This document shows positions 9,241 to 17,653 of a stretch of DNA of 64,000 bases, piece by piece. The position numbers were made by a program, and so were the translations under genes. Numbering within the stretch: the first letter of the stretch is position 1; each line of letters begins with the position of its first letter. Source of the DNA: JADHUC01 sp964623055 (GTDB lineage: Bacteria; Planctomycetota; Planctomycetia; Pirellulales; Pirellulaceae); NCBI GenBank assembly GCA_964623055.1, contig CAZURK010000046.1, forward strand, positions 1-64,000, read 5' to 3'. The notes below the pieces were generated by a model that saw nothing but the letters and a program-made list of their open reading frames with translations, did no database searches and was not told the DNA's origin.

Positions 9241-11076
9241 ATGATTCTGCAGTTACAGTCAGAAGACACCGCAAGTCAAAGAGCTTGCGGATACGATCGG
9301 GAGGGCGACGCTCCCGCGGAGCCGCATCGGGCGCATCGTTCCCCGCGCCACCGGCTCGGCGGGAGCCTCGCCCTCCCCGTGAGGCGCCGCTCGGACAGCC
9401 TTGTGCACGTGGCCGGCGCGTTGATTGTCTTGCTTGTACTGTTGGTTGCATCGACGGCCGTTCGCGGCGAGAGTCCCATCACCCTCCGCGACGTGACGCC
9501 TCAAACCGGCATCACGTTCAAGCACACGACTGGCGGCAGCGGCCAATACTACATTGTCGAGGGCGTATGCTGCGGGATGGCGACGTTTGACTACGATGGC
9601 GATGGATGGATCGACATCTATTTTCTGAACGGAGCACCTCTTCGGGGCACTCGTACGGACAAGTCTGCCAGAAACGTCCTCTACCGGAACAATGGTGGAT
9701 TGGGTTTCACCGACGTAACCGATGAGGCCGGCGTGGGGGACCTTGGGTATGGCCTGGGAGTGGTCGCCGCCGATTACGATGGCGATGGGGATCAAGATCT
9801 TTACCTCAACAACTTCGGCCCCAATGTCTTGTATCGCAACGAGGGTGATGGCACGTTCTCTGTCGTGACCGCAACCGCTGGCACAGGCAATGGGAACCGA
9901 GTTGGCGCGGGGGCTGCTTTTTTTGATATGGACAAAGATGGCGACCTCGATCTCTACGCGTCCAACTACGTGGTTTTCTCGTATGATTTACACCGTCCTC
10001 GCACGTACCTAGGCGCTGCGACATACCAGAGCCCCCAGGACTACGAACCTGATCCCGACACTCTCTATCGCAACAACGGCGACGAAACGTTCGCAGACGT
10101 GAGTGTCGAGTCGGGCGTAGCACGCCACGCGGGCACCGGCATGGGGATGGTCTGTGTCGACTACGATAACGACGGCGATACGGATGTCTTCGTCTGCAAT
10201 GATGTCCGAGGGAATTTCCTTTTCGAAAACGACGGAACCGGCTCGTTTGACGAGGTCGGTTTGATCACGGGTGCCGCGTATGATTTCTCGGGGATTCAGC
10301 AGGCCAGCATGGGCGTTGACTGCGGCGACTACAATAACGACGGCTTCCTTGATCTGTTCATGACGGATTTCGAGGGCGAGTTGCCCACGCTGTACCGGAA
10401 CTCGGGTAAGAGATTCTTCGAAGACGTGACTGTCGCGGCCCACGCGGGCACGAACGCGGTTCCATACGTTAACTGGGGTACGGGCCTCGTCGACTTCGAC
10501 AATGATGGGGATCGCGACATCTTCGTTGCCAACGGTCACCTGATGGATGCCGTCAACCAGCACGACGATACATCGCACTACGCGGCATCCAATATTCTAC
10601 TGAGGAACTTGGGAAACGGCAGGTTTGTCGACGTTAGTGACAAGAGCGGCGATGGCTTGCAGGTCAAGCTGGTCAGCCGGGGCACCGGGTTCGACGATTT
10701 GGACAACGACGGTGACATCGACGTTGTGATCCTCAACTCCCGTCAGGAGCCGACGATTCTGCGAAACGACTCGCGAAACGACCACCACTGGATCCAGATT
10801 CGGCTCCGAGGCACAAAGACGAACCGGGATGGCGTGGGGGCTCGGGTTAGAGTCGTTGCCGGTGATCTTGCCCAAATTGACGAAGTGCACAGTGGGCGAG
10901 GCTACCAGAGCCATCACGGCATGCGACTGCATTTGGGACTCGGACCGCGAGACCGTGTCGACCTCGTCGAAGTCCGCTGGATCGGCGGCGTCACTGAGGT
11001 GTTCGAGAGCGTGAAAGTCGATCGACTCGTTACTTTGATTGAGGGGACCGGAAGAGCAAGGCCAGAAACGCGTTAG
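9241..11076 (+). CDS. Exported FG-GAP/VCBS repeat protein with ASPIC/UnbV C-terminal domain (CRTAC1-like)
   Basis: 611 residues from the ATG at 9241. Repeated calcium-loop motifs of the type DYDGDGWIDIY, DYDGDGDQDLY, DMDKDGDLDLY and DYDNDGDTDVF mark FG-GAP/VCBS beta-propeller blades. The last roughly 110 residues (HHWIQIRLRGTKTNRDGVGARV, then GYQSHHGMRLHLGLG) are the ASPIC/UnbV domain. Family members are secreted or surface proteins common in planctomycetes and often neighbour TPR proteins, as here. The hydrophobic signal segment starts only near residue 57. The first 55 residues contain a translated palindromic repeat (9299-9377), so the original start may be a GTG near 9403-9409. Function unknown. 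Confidence 0.85.
   Translation: MILQLQSEDTASQRACGYDREGDAPAEPHRAHRSPRHRLGGSLALPVRRRSDSLVHVAGALIVLLVLLVASTAVRGESPITLRDVTPQTGITFKHTTGGSGQYYIVEGVCCGMATFDYDGDGWIDIYFLNGAPLRGTRTDKSARNVLYRNNGGLGFTDVTDEAGVGDLGYGLGVVAADYDGDGDQDLYLNNFGPNVLYRNEGDGTFSVVTATAGTGNGNRVGAGAAFFDMDKDGDLDLYASNYVVFSYDLHRPRTYLGAATYQSPQDYEPDPDTLYRNNGDETFADVSVESGVARHAGTGMGMVCVDYDNDGDTDVFVCNDVRGNFLFENDGTGSFDEVGLITGAAYDFSGIQQASMGVDCGDYNNDGFLDLFMTDFEGELPTLYRNSGKRFFEDVTVAAHAGTNAVPYVNWGTGLVDFDNDGDRDIFVANGHLMDAVNQHDDTSHYAASNILLRNLGNGRFVDVSDKSGDGLQVKLVSRGTGFDDLDNDGDIDVVILNSRQEPTILRNDSRNDHHWIQIRLRGTKTNRDGVGARVRVVAGDLAQIDEVHSGRGYQSHHGMRLHLGLGPRDRVDLVEVRWIGGVTEVFESVKVDRLVTLIEGTGRARPETR
9299..9377. repeat. Palindromic repeat, GGGAGGGCGA family, inside the 5' end of a coding frame
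   Basis: A 25-nt left arm (9299-9323) and right arm (9353-9377) are reverse complements with about two mismatches. A single-arm copy with the same core occurs at 39238-39262. Read in frame it gives a peptide containing GDAPAEP and GGSLALP at the N-terminus of the FG-GAP protein. Confidence 0.8.
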
Positions 11077-11146
11077 CTAGACAGGCTTAGACGGGCGATA
11101 CACAGCACGCGGATGCCAAGTCGCTCTGTTCCGGCGGGAACGCCGC

Positions 11147-11782
11147 CTATCCCTTCAACGCCAACCGAATCTCCACTGGAACCTCAAACCCTGCCTGCCG
11201 CACTGCCGCGAAATAGTCGTCGGGGTGGTTCAAGTTGGCAAGCGTCCCCAGCCCACGATCGACTGTCTCTAGTTCTTCAATCGGCACTCGGCGGGTGTTG
11301 ACGCTGTCATACAGGTAGACCGGACGCATTCGGCCTTCGCGCAGCAGCGTTTCGATTTCCGGCAGCACGTCCATTCGATACACAGCGGCCAGTGGCTGAT
11401 AGAACGTACCGTCGAAGGGAACGGCGACTTGATGATCCTGGAGACAGCCAATCAAGTAACATACGAAACGGGGATTCAACAGCGGCACATCGCAACCGGT
11501 GACATAGGCTGCATCGGCTTGATCTTGGATGGACGTTAGTCCGCCACGCAGACCTTCCAGCGGACCGACGCCTTCGCGCTGGTCGCGGACGACCGTGACG
11601 GCCGTCGGTAACTCCTGAAGTTCTTGATCTTCTGCCGCGACGACAACCAATGGGTCGACGACTTCACCAAGCAGCCGCAGGACGCGCTGGATCATCAATT
11701 CCGGTCCGAAAGGCAGCGTTGCCTTGGGCAAGCCCATACGGCTGCTCCTGCCTCCGCAGAGCACGATTCCTCCGACCCTCAC
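11147..11782 (-). CDS. mobA: Molybdenum cofactor guanylyltransferase MobA-like
   Basis: 211 residues from a GTG start with AGGAG 8 nt upstream. MobA transfers GMP from GTP to molybdopterin to make the bis-MGD cofactor in the cytoplasm. The N-terminal signature LCGGRSSRMGLPKA (about 8-21) is the nucleotide-binding loop of the family. VTGCDVPLLNP (about 94-104) supplies the metal-binding aspartate. PLAAVYR and LANLNHPDDY near the C-terminus are also typical. Length is normal. No other molybdenum cofactor gene is in the window. The start lies inside the extended 3' end of the upstream membrane-protein frame, an arrangement probably caused by a repeat insertion there. Confidence 0.85.
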   Translation of the reverse strand: MRVGGIVLCGGRSSRMGLPKATLPFGPELMIQRVLRLLGEVVDPLVVVAAEDQELQELPTAVTVVRDQREGVGPLEGLRGGLTSIQDQADAAYVTGCDVPLLNPRFVCYLIGCLQDHQVAVPFDGTFYQPLAAVYRMDVLPEIETLLREGRMRPVYLYDSVNTRRVPIEELETVDRGLGTLANLNHPDDYFAAVRQAGFEVPVEIRLALKG

Positions 11783-12353
11783 TCTCGCATCTCCTAACAG
11801 GTTCCGGTCCCAAAGAATGCGGGGACATTAACTTCCGTATCTGACATGTAGCTACCCTCACCAGACCGTGGTTTCCGGCACCGCCCCACGCTCTGGCGAA
11901 CGGAGCTACGGCTGAAACACCGAAGTTATTCTTCCCGTGATCCTTGCTTACCATGGTCAGGCCGACAACCATAATTCCGCCAAGGCCGAGTATCACCAAG
12001 ATATTCAATATCAACCCTATTGCACCAAACGCCCGCGACCGGTCAGCTTGCACCAGTCCACCCACACCTAACCCAACACCAAGCATGCTAAGCCCAAGAA
12101 CGCCGAATATGCCCAACCCCACTATGATCGCCTGAGGCGACTCCTCGTTCATGCCGCCAGGGCTTGATGCCTCCATCACACCTGCAATCACGACAAGCGC
12201 AAGAGCCGTCACGCCTGCCACAATCGCGAGCACAAACGATGCGATGCCCAGCCCTGACTGCCTTCGCCCAATGACGTTCATCGGTTGTCGTTCCACTGTG
12301 TCGGCGCGAGGGGTCGCATACGGGTACTGTGGATTGTCCGAATCAAACGTCAC
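11664..12353 (-). CDS. Small membrane protein (DUF4190-like) with repeat-extended C-terminus
   Basis: 229 residues as the frame stands. The N-terminus has a cytoplasmic NPQYPYATP-type segment. Three hydrophobic stretches follow, at about 33-60, 74-100 and 109-131, with the layout of DUF4190-type small integral membrane proteins. The natural protein probably ends near residue 140. Beyond that the frame reads through a palindromic repeat (11848-11909) and then 119 nt into the 5' end of mobA in another frame. The last 80 residues are arginine-rich and not membrane- or domain-like. It sits 41 bp downstream of the zinc-ribbon gene and is probably co-transcribed with it. Function unknown. Confidence 0.6.
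   Translation of the reverse strand: MTFDSDNPQYPYATPRADTVERQPMNVIGRRQSGLGIASFVLAIVAGVTALALVVIAGVMEASSPGGMNEESPQAIIVGLGIFGVLGLSMLGVGLGVGGLVQADRSRAFGAIGLILNILVILGLGGIMVVGLTMVSKDHGKNNFGVSAVAPFARAWGGAGNHGLVRVATCQIRKLMSPHSLGPEPVRRCESEGRRNRALRRQEQPYGLAQGNAAFRTGIDDPARPAAAW
11848..11909. repeat. Palindromic repeat, GTAGCT...CCAGA family
   Basis: Arms of 24 nt (11848-11871 and 11886-11909) are imperfect inverted copies with conserved GTAGCT ends and a CCAGA core. The element lies in the 3' part of the small membrane-protein frame and appears to have removed its natural stop. Confidence 0.6.
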
Positions 12354-12394
12354 GACTTCACCCTCGGCGTTGAACGGTGGTTCTGACGGACAGT

Positions 12395-12820
12395 CTATCG
12401 TATCCTGGTCATGGTGCCACTACTGCAGCGATCGCAGTCCACTGACCCTTTACCTCGACAGCGGCTACACGCGACACGGATAGGCACGATCTTGACGATC
12501 GCTTGTCCCGTTACCGTGTTGCGTCCCACCGTATCGGCTCGCGTGCTTCCTACAGTGCCGCGAGAACAGCCTCGATCGGGACATGGTACGTGTCCGAGTC
12601 CGTTGCAGTATACGCACGCCTGGTCCAGATATGTCCCTCGCTCGCGCTTCGGGCTTGTGTATTCTACGGCCGGGAGCGGCATGGACATCAATATACGGTC
12701 CCTGAGAGGGGACCGCAAATACAGCAAAGCCGGAATCGGCCTTCTGAAGCAATCGATATCCGTCGGGAGATGTGACAGCCCTGAGACGACGAACTGCACA
12801 GCCGTCACCCTCCGGCCCAC
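12395..12820 (-). CDS. Small zinc-ribbon protein with DnaJ-type CxxCxGxG motifs
   Basis: 141 residues from a GTG at 12820; a start at the ATG at 12688 (MSMPLPAVEY, about 97 residues) is at least as likely. The C-terminal half holds CVYCNGLG, CPDRGC, CSRCRGKG and CDRCSSG, four cysteine pairs like those of DnaJ-type zinc fingers that bind two zinc ions. No J domain is present. Just before the first motif the frame contains SPKRERG, the translation of a dispersed repeat (12635-12659), which casts doubt on the upstream part. It is followed by the small membrane-protein gene on the same strand. Function unknown; a structural or redox chaperone role is only a guess. Confidence 0.55.
   Translation of the reverse strand: MGRRVTAVQFVVSGLSHLPTDIDCFRRPIPALLYLRSPLRDRILMSMPLPAVEYTSPKRERGTYLDQACVYCNGLGHVPCPDRGCSRGTVGSTRADTVGRNTVTGQAIVKIVPIRVACSRCRGKGSVDCDRCSSGTMTRIR
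12635..12659. repeat. Dispersed repeat giving SPKRERG in frame
   Basis: A GC-rich 25-nt stretch, ending GGGCTTGTG on the plus strand, that I recognise as a very common interspersed motif in planctomycete genomes. Only one copy is in this window, so the call rests on recall. Confidence 0.4.
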
Positions 12821-12879
12821 TGTTTACATTGGCTGGCTACGATTGTCAGGAATTGGTGCGAAGGTCTTCGCGCGGTTCA

Positions 12880-14277
12880 CTAGATCCGAGTAAGGCCTGG
12901 CGGAATGGGAAACTTCGCTTGCACCCACTCAAGGCCACCTTCGACGCTTGTGAACTCGCCATCCAATTGCGACTCGAACGCCGACATGAGAATGAGGCCC
13001 AATTGCTGACCAGGAGGATATCCGAGCGGGATCAGGTGTCGCCCCAACAGTAACGGCTTTGGCTTGCTGTCCTGCAAAGCCAGCTCGTTTGCCACTCGCT
13101 GCCAGTCTTCGACGGGGTTCTTCCTCGGCAGTGGAGGCCGGCCGCTGGCATCCGCTTCGCACACGGCGGCCCACAACTGGATCGTGGCCGGAGCTAGACG
13201 GTGCGCGAGGCGACGAACGACGCGCAGACTGGGATCATGGTCCTCTGGATGTGTTACGTGGATCATGTGACATGCGACCAGGGGCAGTACCGCGTCTACT
13301 AGCCAACTGGGCGCGCGCATCGCTTCAAGGAACTGTCGGGCGGGCGGTACTCCTTCGTCCGAATGTTGATAGGCGATCCATCTCCCTCGCTCATTTCTTG
13401 TCGTCGTGGTCGTCTTGCCGAAATCATGACACAAAGCAGCAAACAGCAAGACCGCCCGCTGTTTGACGTCGAACTGCTCTCGGTCTGCGATCTCGACGGC
13501 CACGTCGCACACATGGCCGGTGTGGACAAAGACATCGCCCTCGGGATGCCAATCGGGATCCTGAGGCGTATCGGCCATTGCCTGGAGGATGGGGAAACTG
13601 GTGATCCAGCCGGTCCGTTCGAGAACCTTCAGACCTCTGGATGGATATCGGCCTTTGACTGCCCACTTGTGCCATTCCCCCCACACTCGCTCGGCCGATA
13701 GATGCGTGAACTCGTCAACCAGTTCACGGCACATCCGGACGGTTCGATCGTCCATATCGAATCCGAATCGGGCAGCGAACTGCATGCCGCGCAGGACTCG
13801 CAATGGGTCCTCCTGGAACGCTGCAGTGGTAGCTCGAAGAATGCCGGCCTGCAAGTCTTTCTGACCACCGTATGGATCGAATATCTTGCCGTCGAAGGTC
13901 ATGCCCATCGAGTTGATCGTGAAGTCGCGCCTTGCTGCGGCTTCGTGTGGCGTCATCGTGGGATCGGGCCGTACATCAAATCCCTGGTGGCCAATGCCCA
14001 TCTTCGATTCGCGCCGTGGGATACTGACGTCAATTTCGTTGTCCACTTTCACTACGCCGAAACTCTGACCCACGAGGCCCACATCATAACCAGGCGCGAG
14101 GGCCGCCAAGATCTCATCATATCCGAGCCCGTAGACCTCGATGTCGATGTCTTTCGAGTCCAGACCGGCAAGACGATCGCGTACGTAACCTCCTACCAGC
14201 ATGCAGTGACTGGCGCCGGCTGCGAGTAGCTGATCGGCAACGGCTTTCGCTTTGCTCAAGTCTCGATTGAGTGGCAT
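12880..14277 (-). CDS. CCA tRNA nucleotidyltransferase / poly(A) polymerase-family protein with HD domain
   Basis: 465 residues from the ATG at 14277; the longer frame upstream reads through a repeat-like stretch and is not protein-like. The head domain carries the class II nucleotidyltransferase signature LVGGYVRDRLAG, then DIDIEVYG with the two catalytic aspartates, then RRDFTINSMG and DPYGGQKDL. RVLRGMQFAARFGF is the family linker. In the second half LCHDFGKTTTTT is an HD metal-site motif. Such enzymes add or repair the 3' CCA of tRNA, and the HD domain can give phosphatase or phosphodiesterase activity. A poly(A) polymerase role cannot be excluded. It lies 200 bp downstream of, and on the same strand as, the release-factor/vWA/ARPP-1 genes. 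Confidence 0.85.
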   Translation of the reverse strand: MPLNRDLSKAKAVADQLLAAGASHCMLVGGYVRDRLAGLDSKDIDIEVYGLGYDEILAALAPGYDVGLVGQSFGVVKVDNEIDVSIPRRESKMGIGHQGFDVRPDPTMTPHEAAARRDFTINSMGMTFDGKIFDPYGGQKDLQAGILRATTAAFQEDPLRVLRGMQFAARFGFDMDDRTVRMCRELVDEFTHLSAERVWGEWHKWAVKGRYPSRGLKVLERTGWITSFPILQAMADTPQDPDWHPEGDVFVHTGHVCDVAVEIADREQFDVKQRAVLLFAALCHDFGKTTTTTRNERGRWIAYQHSDEGVPPARQFLEAMRAPSWLVDAVLPLVACHMIHVTHPEDHDPSLRVVRRLAHRLAPATIQLWAAVCEADASGRPPLPRKNPVEDWQRVANELALQDSKPKPLLLGRHLIPLGYPPGQQLGLILMSAFESQLDGEFTSVEGGLEWVQAKFPIPPGLTRI

Positions 14278-14476
14278 AGGGGAGCTTCGCGCGCGAAGCA
14301 AGAAGGGCAGGACCGTCGGCAAGCGCATCGACGCCTTTTCCCCGGCATTGACGGATACGAAAGAGCCGGGGGTGGGAGTTGCACCCACAACCCGCCGAGG
14401 CGGGCGCCCTACGGCAACGTCTGTGCCCTGCACAGTTCCTGCCCAAGTACGATTGTCGCGGGCTTTCGCCCGACGA

Positions 14477-15475
14477 TCAATTGTCTTTGCTGTTAAGGTA
14501 ACTCCTCCGTGCGAAAATGGAAGCATACACCAGACGTTCCTTGTCTCGAACGACTTGCCCCGCGAAGTTGCGGCCGGTCACCGTACTCAAACTCAAATCC
14601 AAAAATCGCTCCTCCTCTTCCATCTTGAATCGCTCGGGCGGCAGGCCCCGTAGATTGTCGATCAGTTGCTGCCGGACCTTCGCTCGACCGTCGTGAAGCT
14701 GATTTCGCAATCCTTGGATGTCTTCCGCAACGAAAGGCTCTTCGGCGGCAGTCGCCTGTCCGCCGTTCTGATTCTCCCGGTGCATGGCGCCTACGCCGTA
14801 ACAGAAGCACACCAGCGGCATCCAGAGCTCCTGGAAGTACTCTGCGCTGGGCGCGATCTCGACACCGACCAGTTCGTCTTCCAAGAAGAACATCGCGCCC
14901 GTTTGGCCGATCAGCAGTTCAAAACGGCTCGCGTACTGGGTCAAGTGCGGGCGTTGTCGGCAAATCACTTGCTCCAAATGCCCCCTGGAGGGTAGTTTCA
15001 ACTGGACGCTGAGTTGCGAAATGGCATTCCAGAGCTTGCCGTAATCTTCCCTCCCGCGCAGCGTTAGCGCCTCGTCTCTGAGCTGAATGGGCAGCACGAA
15101 AAACCATTGGTCGCCCCCTTCCAGGTAGCCACCTTGCGACTCTTGGACACAGCAGGCGTCGGTAAACCGCAACGTCTGCCCAGGTGCGATGAACGCCGAG
15201 CGGCAGAGGGCGTGGTTCTGCGCCTGATCCTGAATGTAGCCGATGTGCAGCGGTACGATCGCAACGCCCCCTTCCTTGTCGGCGGGGTTACGCATCGTGA
15301 CGTTGCCGTATCCTTCGACACCGGCCAGTTTCAACCCAGATAGCGGGGCCGCAAATCGACCGTCGAAGTCCGGCCCAAACAGCGGAAGCACGGTCATCGC
15401 GCCCGAACGCTGAGGCTCGCCAATGCGGTGATTCGAGATGTCTAATGAAAGCGGAGCTAGTTCCCATTTGTCCAT
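14477..15475 (-). CDS. ARPP-1-like domain protein, third gene of the RNA-repair-like operon
   Basis: 332 residues; GGAGG lies 8 nt before the ATG. The segment SRFELLIGQTGAMFFLEDELVGVEI (about residues 181-206) and the earlier QNHALCRSAFIAPGQTLRFTDACCVQ (about 86-111) match the general pattern of the ARPP-1 domain: a QNR/QNH-type loop, a cysteine-containing strand and a GQxGAxF block. ARPP-1 stands for ARG and Rhodanese-Phosphatase superfamily associated Protein, a domain of unknown biochemistry met in predicted conflict and repair operons. The last 90 residues are highly charged and helical. Its start overlaps the stop of the vWA gene by 19 nt, indicating translational coupling. The domain assignment is tentative and made by eye. 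Confidence 0.65.
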   Translation of the reverse strand: MDKWELAPLSLDISNHRIGEPQRSGAMTVLPLFGPDFDGRFAAPLSGLKLAGVEGYGNVTMRNPADKEGGVAIVPLHIGYIQDQAQNHALCRSAFIAPGQTLRFTDACCVQESQGGYLEGGDQWFFVLPIQLRDEALTLRGREDYGKLWNAISQLSVQLKLPSRGHLEQVICRQRPHLTQYASRFELLIGQTGAMFFLEDELVGVEIAPSAEYFQELWMPLVCFCYGVGAMHRENQNGGQATAAEEPFVAEDIQGLRNQLHDGRAKVRQQLIDNLRGLPPERFKMEEEERFLDLSLSTVTGRNFAGQVVRDKERLVYASIFARRSYLNSKDN

Positions 15476-16815
15476 GGGGCCACCTCCTTTTCTCGTTGCG
15501 CGAACGACTCTAAGTAGTAATCATGCGTAAAGCCCGTGCCGACATCGCCTCGCGCCATCGAGAAAATGGAGACGAGAACGGAATGAAAATCCGCCTCGTG
15601 CCAGAACTCGACCTCGGGCAACGTCGGGGCCGGCCGCCGCAGTTCCAGCGCGTCCTTGTCGGTGAACTTGCTGTGACAGAAGACGATCGGGACGTGCACA
15701 CCGGCCCCCGGCAACGATGCCACAATCCGGGATAAATCACCAGCGAAAACGTTCTCGTATCCATCGGAGACGATTGCCATGACGTCAGGATCGTCCGCCA
15801 CTGCATCCAGGACAGCGGACGCCAAGTCGGAAGCGCCAGCGGGGCGAGGCGGATTCCCGGTTCCGCCCACTTGGTGGACCTGAAGGGACCCACAACACCG
15901 CTCCATCACCAGTCGCAGTGCTACGGACTGTGAAACACAGCAAAACTCGCGTTCGCCATAGCCCTGTGTCGATGCGGAAACATCGAGGACCAGGGACACG
16001 GTGCCGTCAAACCGAGGCATTTCGGCCGCGGCCTGATCAGCGTATCTCTCCACCGCCCGCGAGAGTTCCTCGCTGCTTCCTCCTCGGTACACGTGCACCA
16101 AAGTGGCCGCAATGTCACCTCGATTGGTGGCCGTGACGGTCTTCGGGCGATCGTGTGCGGTGGCTGGTGAAATCTCAACGCTTTGATGACAGTCGGTATA
16201 GGAATCCGTACTCGCGATCGCCAGCGGAGTTTCCCGCCGGTACAGGAAGCGAAGCACGGTTGCCGCGCGGTCTTTGTCCTTGGCATGGCGCAGAAGGTGA
16301 CGCACCACATACGGCGCGTGGACATCGCCGGCTTCGAGCCTTTTCATACATCCGCGTGCAACGTTTCTGCCGACCGCGTGTTCGACGCAATCGACGACCG
16401 CCGGGCGGCGGTGGCGGGCCAGATCCTCGACACGAGGATGATTCAAGATATACCTGAGCACGAATCGGGCAGCATGCTTGCGGTTCACACGCTCGCGGCG
16501 CAGAGCAAGAAACACGGTCAAGACATCGTCCGCCGGCATGATAGCCGACAGCAAGCCGGCTGCCCGATCGAACATACTTCGAGTCTTCGTGGACAACGCG
16601 TGGCGCGGGCTGCGAAGAAGCTGGTACAGCATCCGCGTACGCTGCGGTGGCTGAACATCCGCTGAACAGGCCATCAGCGCGTACAGTTCTCCATCCCGCT
16701 CGAACTGCAAGCGGTGAATCTCCTCGTCGGACCATCTGGCGGCAGACGTTCTTCGCCTGACCACAAATGGCGATCTTCCCGTTCGAAGGTGCTGCCTGAA
16801 TGAAAACAAATCCAC
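15457..16815 (-). CDS. Helical-repeat plus vWA-domain protein (Ro/TROVE-like architecture)
   Basis: 452 residues from the GTG at 16813-16815, which has GGAG 8 nt upstream. The frame stays open to 16917, so an earlier non-ATG start is possible. Residues about 60-230 are all-alpha and repeat-like (FLALRRERVNRKHAARFVLRYIL, then VVRHLLRHAKDKDRAATVLRFLY). Residues about 300-430 form a von Willebrand A domain with the MIDAS signature DVSAS and a later SDGYEN. Alpha-helical repeat plus C-terminal vWA is the layout of bacterial Ro (Rsr) proteins, which bind misfolded or damaged RNA and Y RNAs. Whether the helical part is a true TROVE domain needs a profile search. It lies between the release-factor-like and ARPP-1-like genes. 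Confidence 0.7.
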   Translation of the reverse strand: MDLFSFRQHLRTGRSPFVVRRRTSAARWSDEEIHRLQFERDGELYALMACSADVQPPQRTRMLYQLLRSPRHALSTKTRSMFDRAAGLLSAIMPADDVLTVFLALRRERVNRKHAARFVLRYILNHPRVEDLARHRRPAVVDCVEHAVGRNVARGCMKRLEAGDVHAPYVVRHLLRHAKDKDRAATVLRFLYRRETPLAIASTDSYTDCHQSVEISPATAHDRPKTVTATNRGDIAATLVHVYRGGSSEELSRAVERYADQAAAEMPRFDGTVSLVLDVSASTQGYGEREFCCVSQSVALRLVMERCCGSLQVHQVGGTGNPPRPAGASDLASAVLDAVADDPDVMAIVSDGYENVFAGDLSRIVASLPGAGVHVPIVFCHSKFTDKDALELRRPAPTLPEVEFWHEADFHSVLVSIFSMARGDVGTGFTHDYYLESFAQREKEVAPWTNGN

Positions 16816-16909
16816 CGCTCTTCTCCAAACGATACTCTGCGGACCAAGACACATTCTATAGTTGTGCGGACAGATCTCAAACCTGGGCCGAGAACGCAAA
16901 ATGGCCGCT

Positions 16910-17629
16910 CTATCCAATCAGCAGATCCAACTCACCCTTCATGACGCGTTTGATCTGCTTGGTTTTCCTTCCCAGTCGGTGATCAACGACTCTGGAATTG
17001 ATGAAGTTGTACGTACGCACTTTGTCGCCTCGTCCTCCATCGCCTATCTGTTTCGTCCGTTCCGCGTCGTAGGCTGCATTGTGCTGACGCTGGAAATGAT
17101 CGTAGACCTTCGCTGTCAAAATGCGGCGTGCCTCGCGCCGGTTTCGCTGTTGGTCTCGTCCGTTGATGAACACCTGGAGCCCGGTGGGTTTGTGGGTCAT
17201 CCGCACGGCCGAGTCCGTCTTGTTCTGATGCTGGCCGCCTGGACCGCTGCCACCTTGGCTCTTTACGACCAATTCGTCATCCGGCAGCGACTGTAACGAA
17301 AGCCTTGTTGGAATCGGAAGGACAGCCACGGATACTATCGACGTGTGTCGCCGGCTCTTCTTTTCCGTGGCAGGACAACGTTGAACGCAGTGTTTACCGG
17401 ACTCATGCTGGAATGCGACCCACACATCCTTGCCGACAAACTTGGCAATGACGTGGCCCTCCGACCAGCTAAGAAGCTCAGAAGACAATTGGCGGCGTTC
17501 GGCGTACTTGCAGTAGGCGGCGAATAGTTCGGCGACGAACGTCTTCGAGTCGTTGCCGCCTTCGCCGAATTGAATTTCCAGGATCAGTTCCGTGGAATCC
17601 GCAGGGCTAAAGCCAGTGTCCTGCTGTCC
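16910..17629 (-). CDS. Short RF1-like peptide chain release factor homologue (GGQ protein), first gene of the operon
   Basis: At least 239 codons are open. The chain starts within the PCRF region (ILEIQFGEGGNDSKTFVAELFAAY), continues through domain 2 with HESGKHCVQRCPATEKK, which retains the PAT tripeptide of RF1-type codon recognition, then GPGGQHQNKTDSAV (GGQ about 131-133), and ends in the RF1-like segment KVRTYNFINSRVVDHRLG. The N-terminal domain of normal RF1 is missing, as in PrfH-like factors. No ATG or GTG start exists before the conserved region. The nearest in-frame ATG (17651-17653, with AAGGAGG upstream) is separated by an in-frame TGA at 17630-17632. A non-canonical start, readthrough or a sequencing error are all possible. 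Likely role: hydrolysing peptidyl-tRNA on damaged or stalled ribosomes. Confidence 0.75.
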   Translation of the reverse strand, partial: GQQDTGFSPADSTELILEIQFGEGGNDSKTFVAELFAAYCKYAERRQLSSELLSWSEGHVIAKFVGKDVWVAFQHESGKHCVQRCPATEKKSRRHTSIVSVAVLPIPTRLSLQSLPDDELVVKSQGGSGPGGQHQNKTDSAVRMTHKPTGLQVFINGRDQQRNRREARRILTAKVYDHFQRQHNAAYDAERTKQIGDGGRGDKVRTYNFINSRVVDHRLGRKTKQIKRVMKGELDLLIG

Positions 17630-17653
17630 TCATACGAGACTTGCTCGGAGCAT

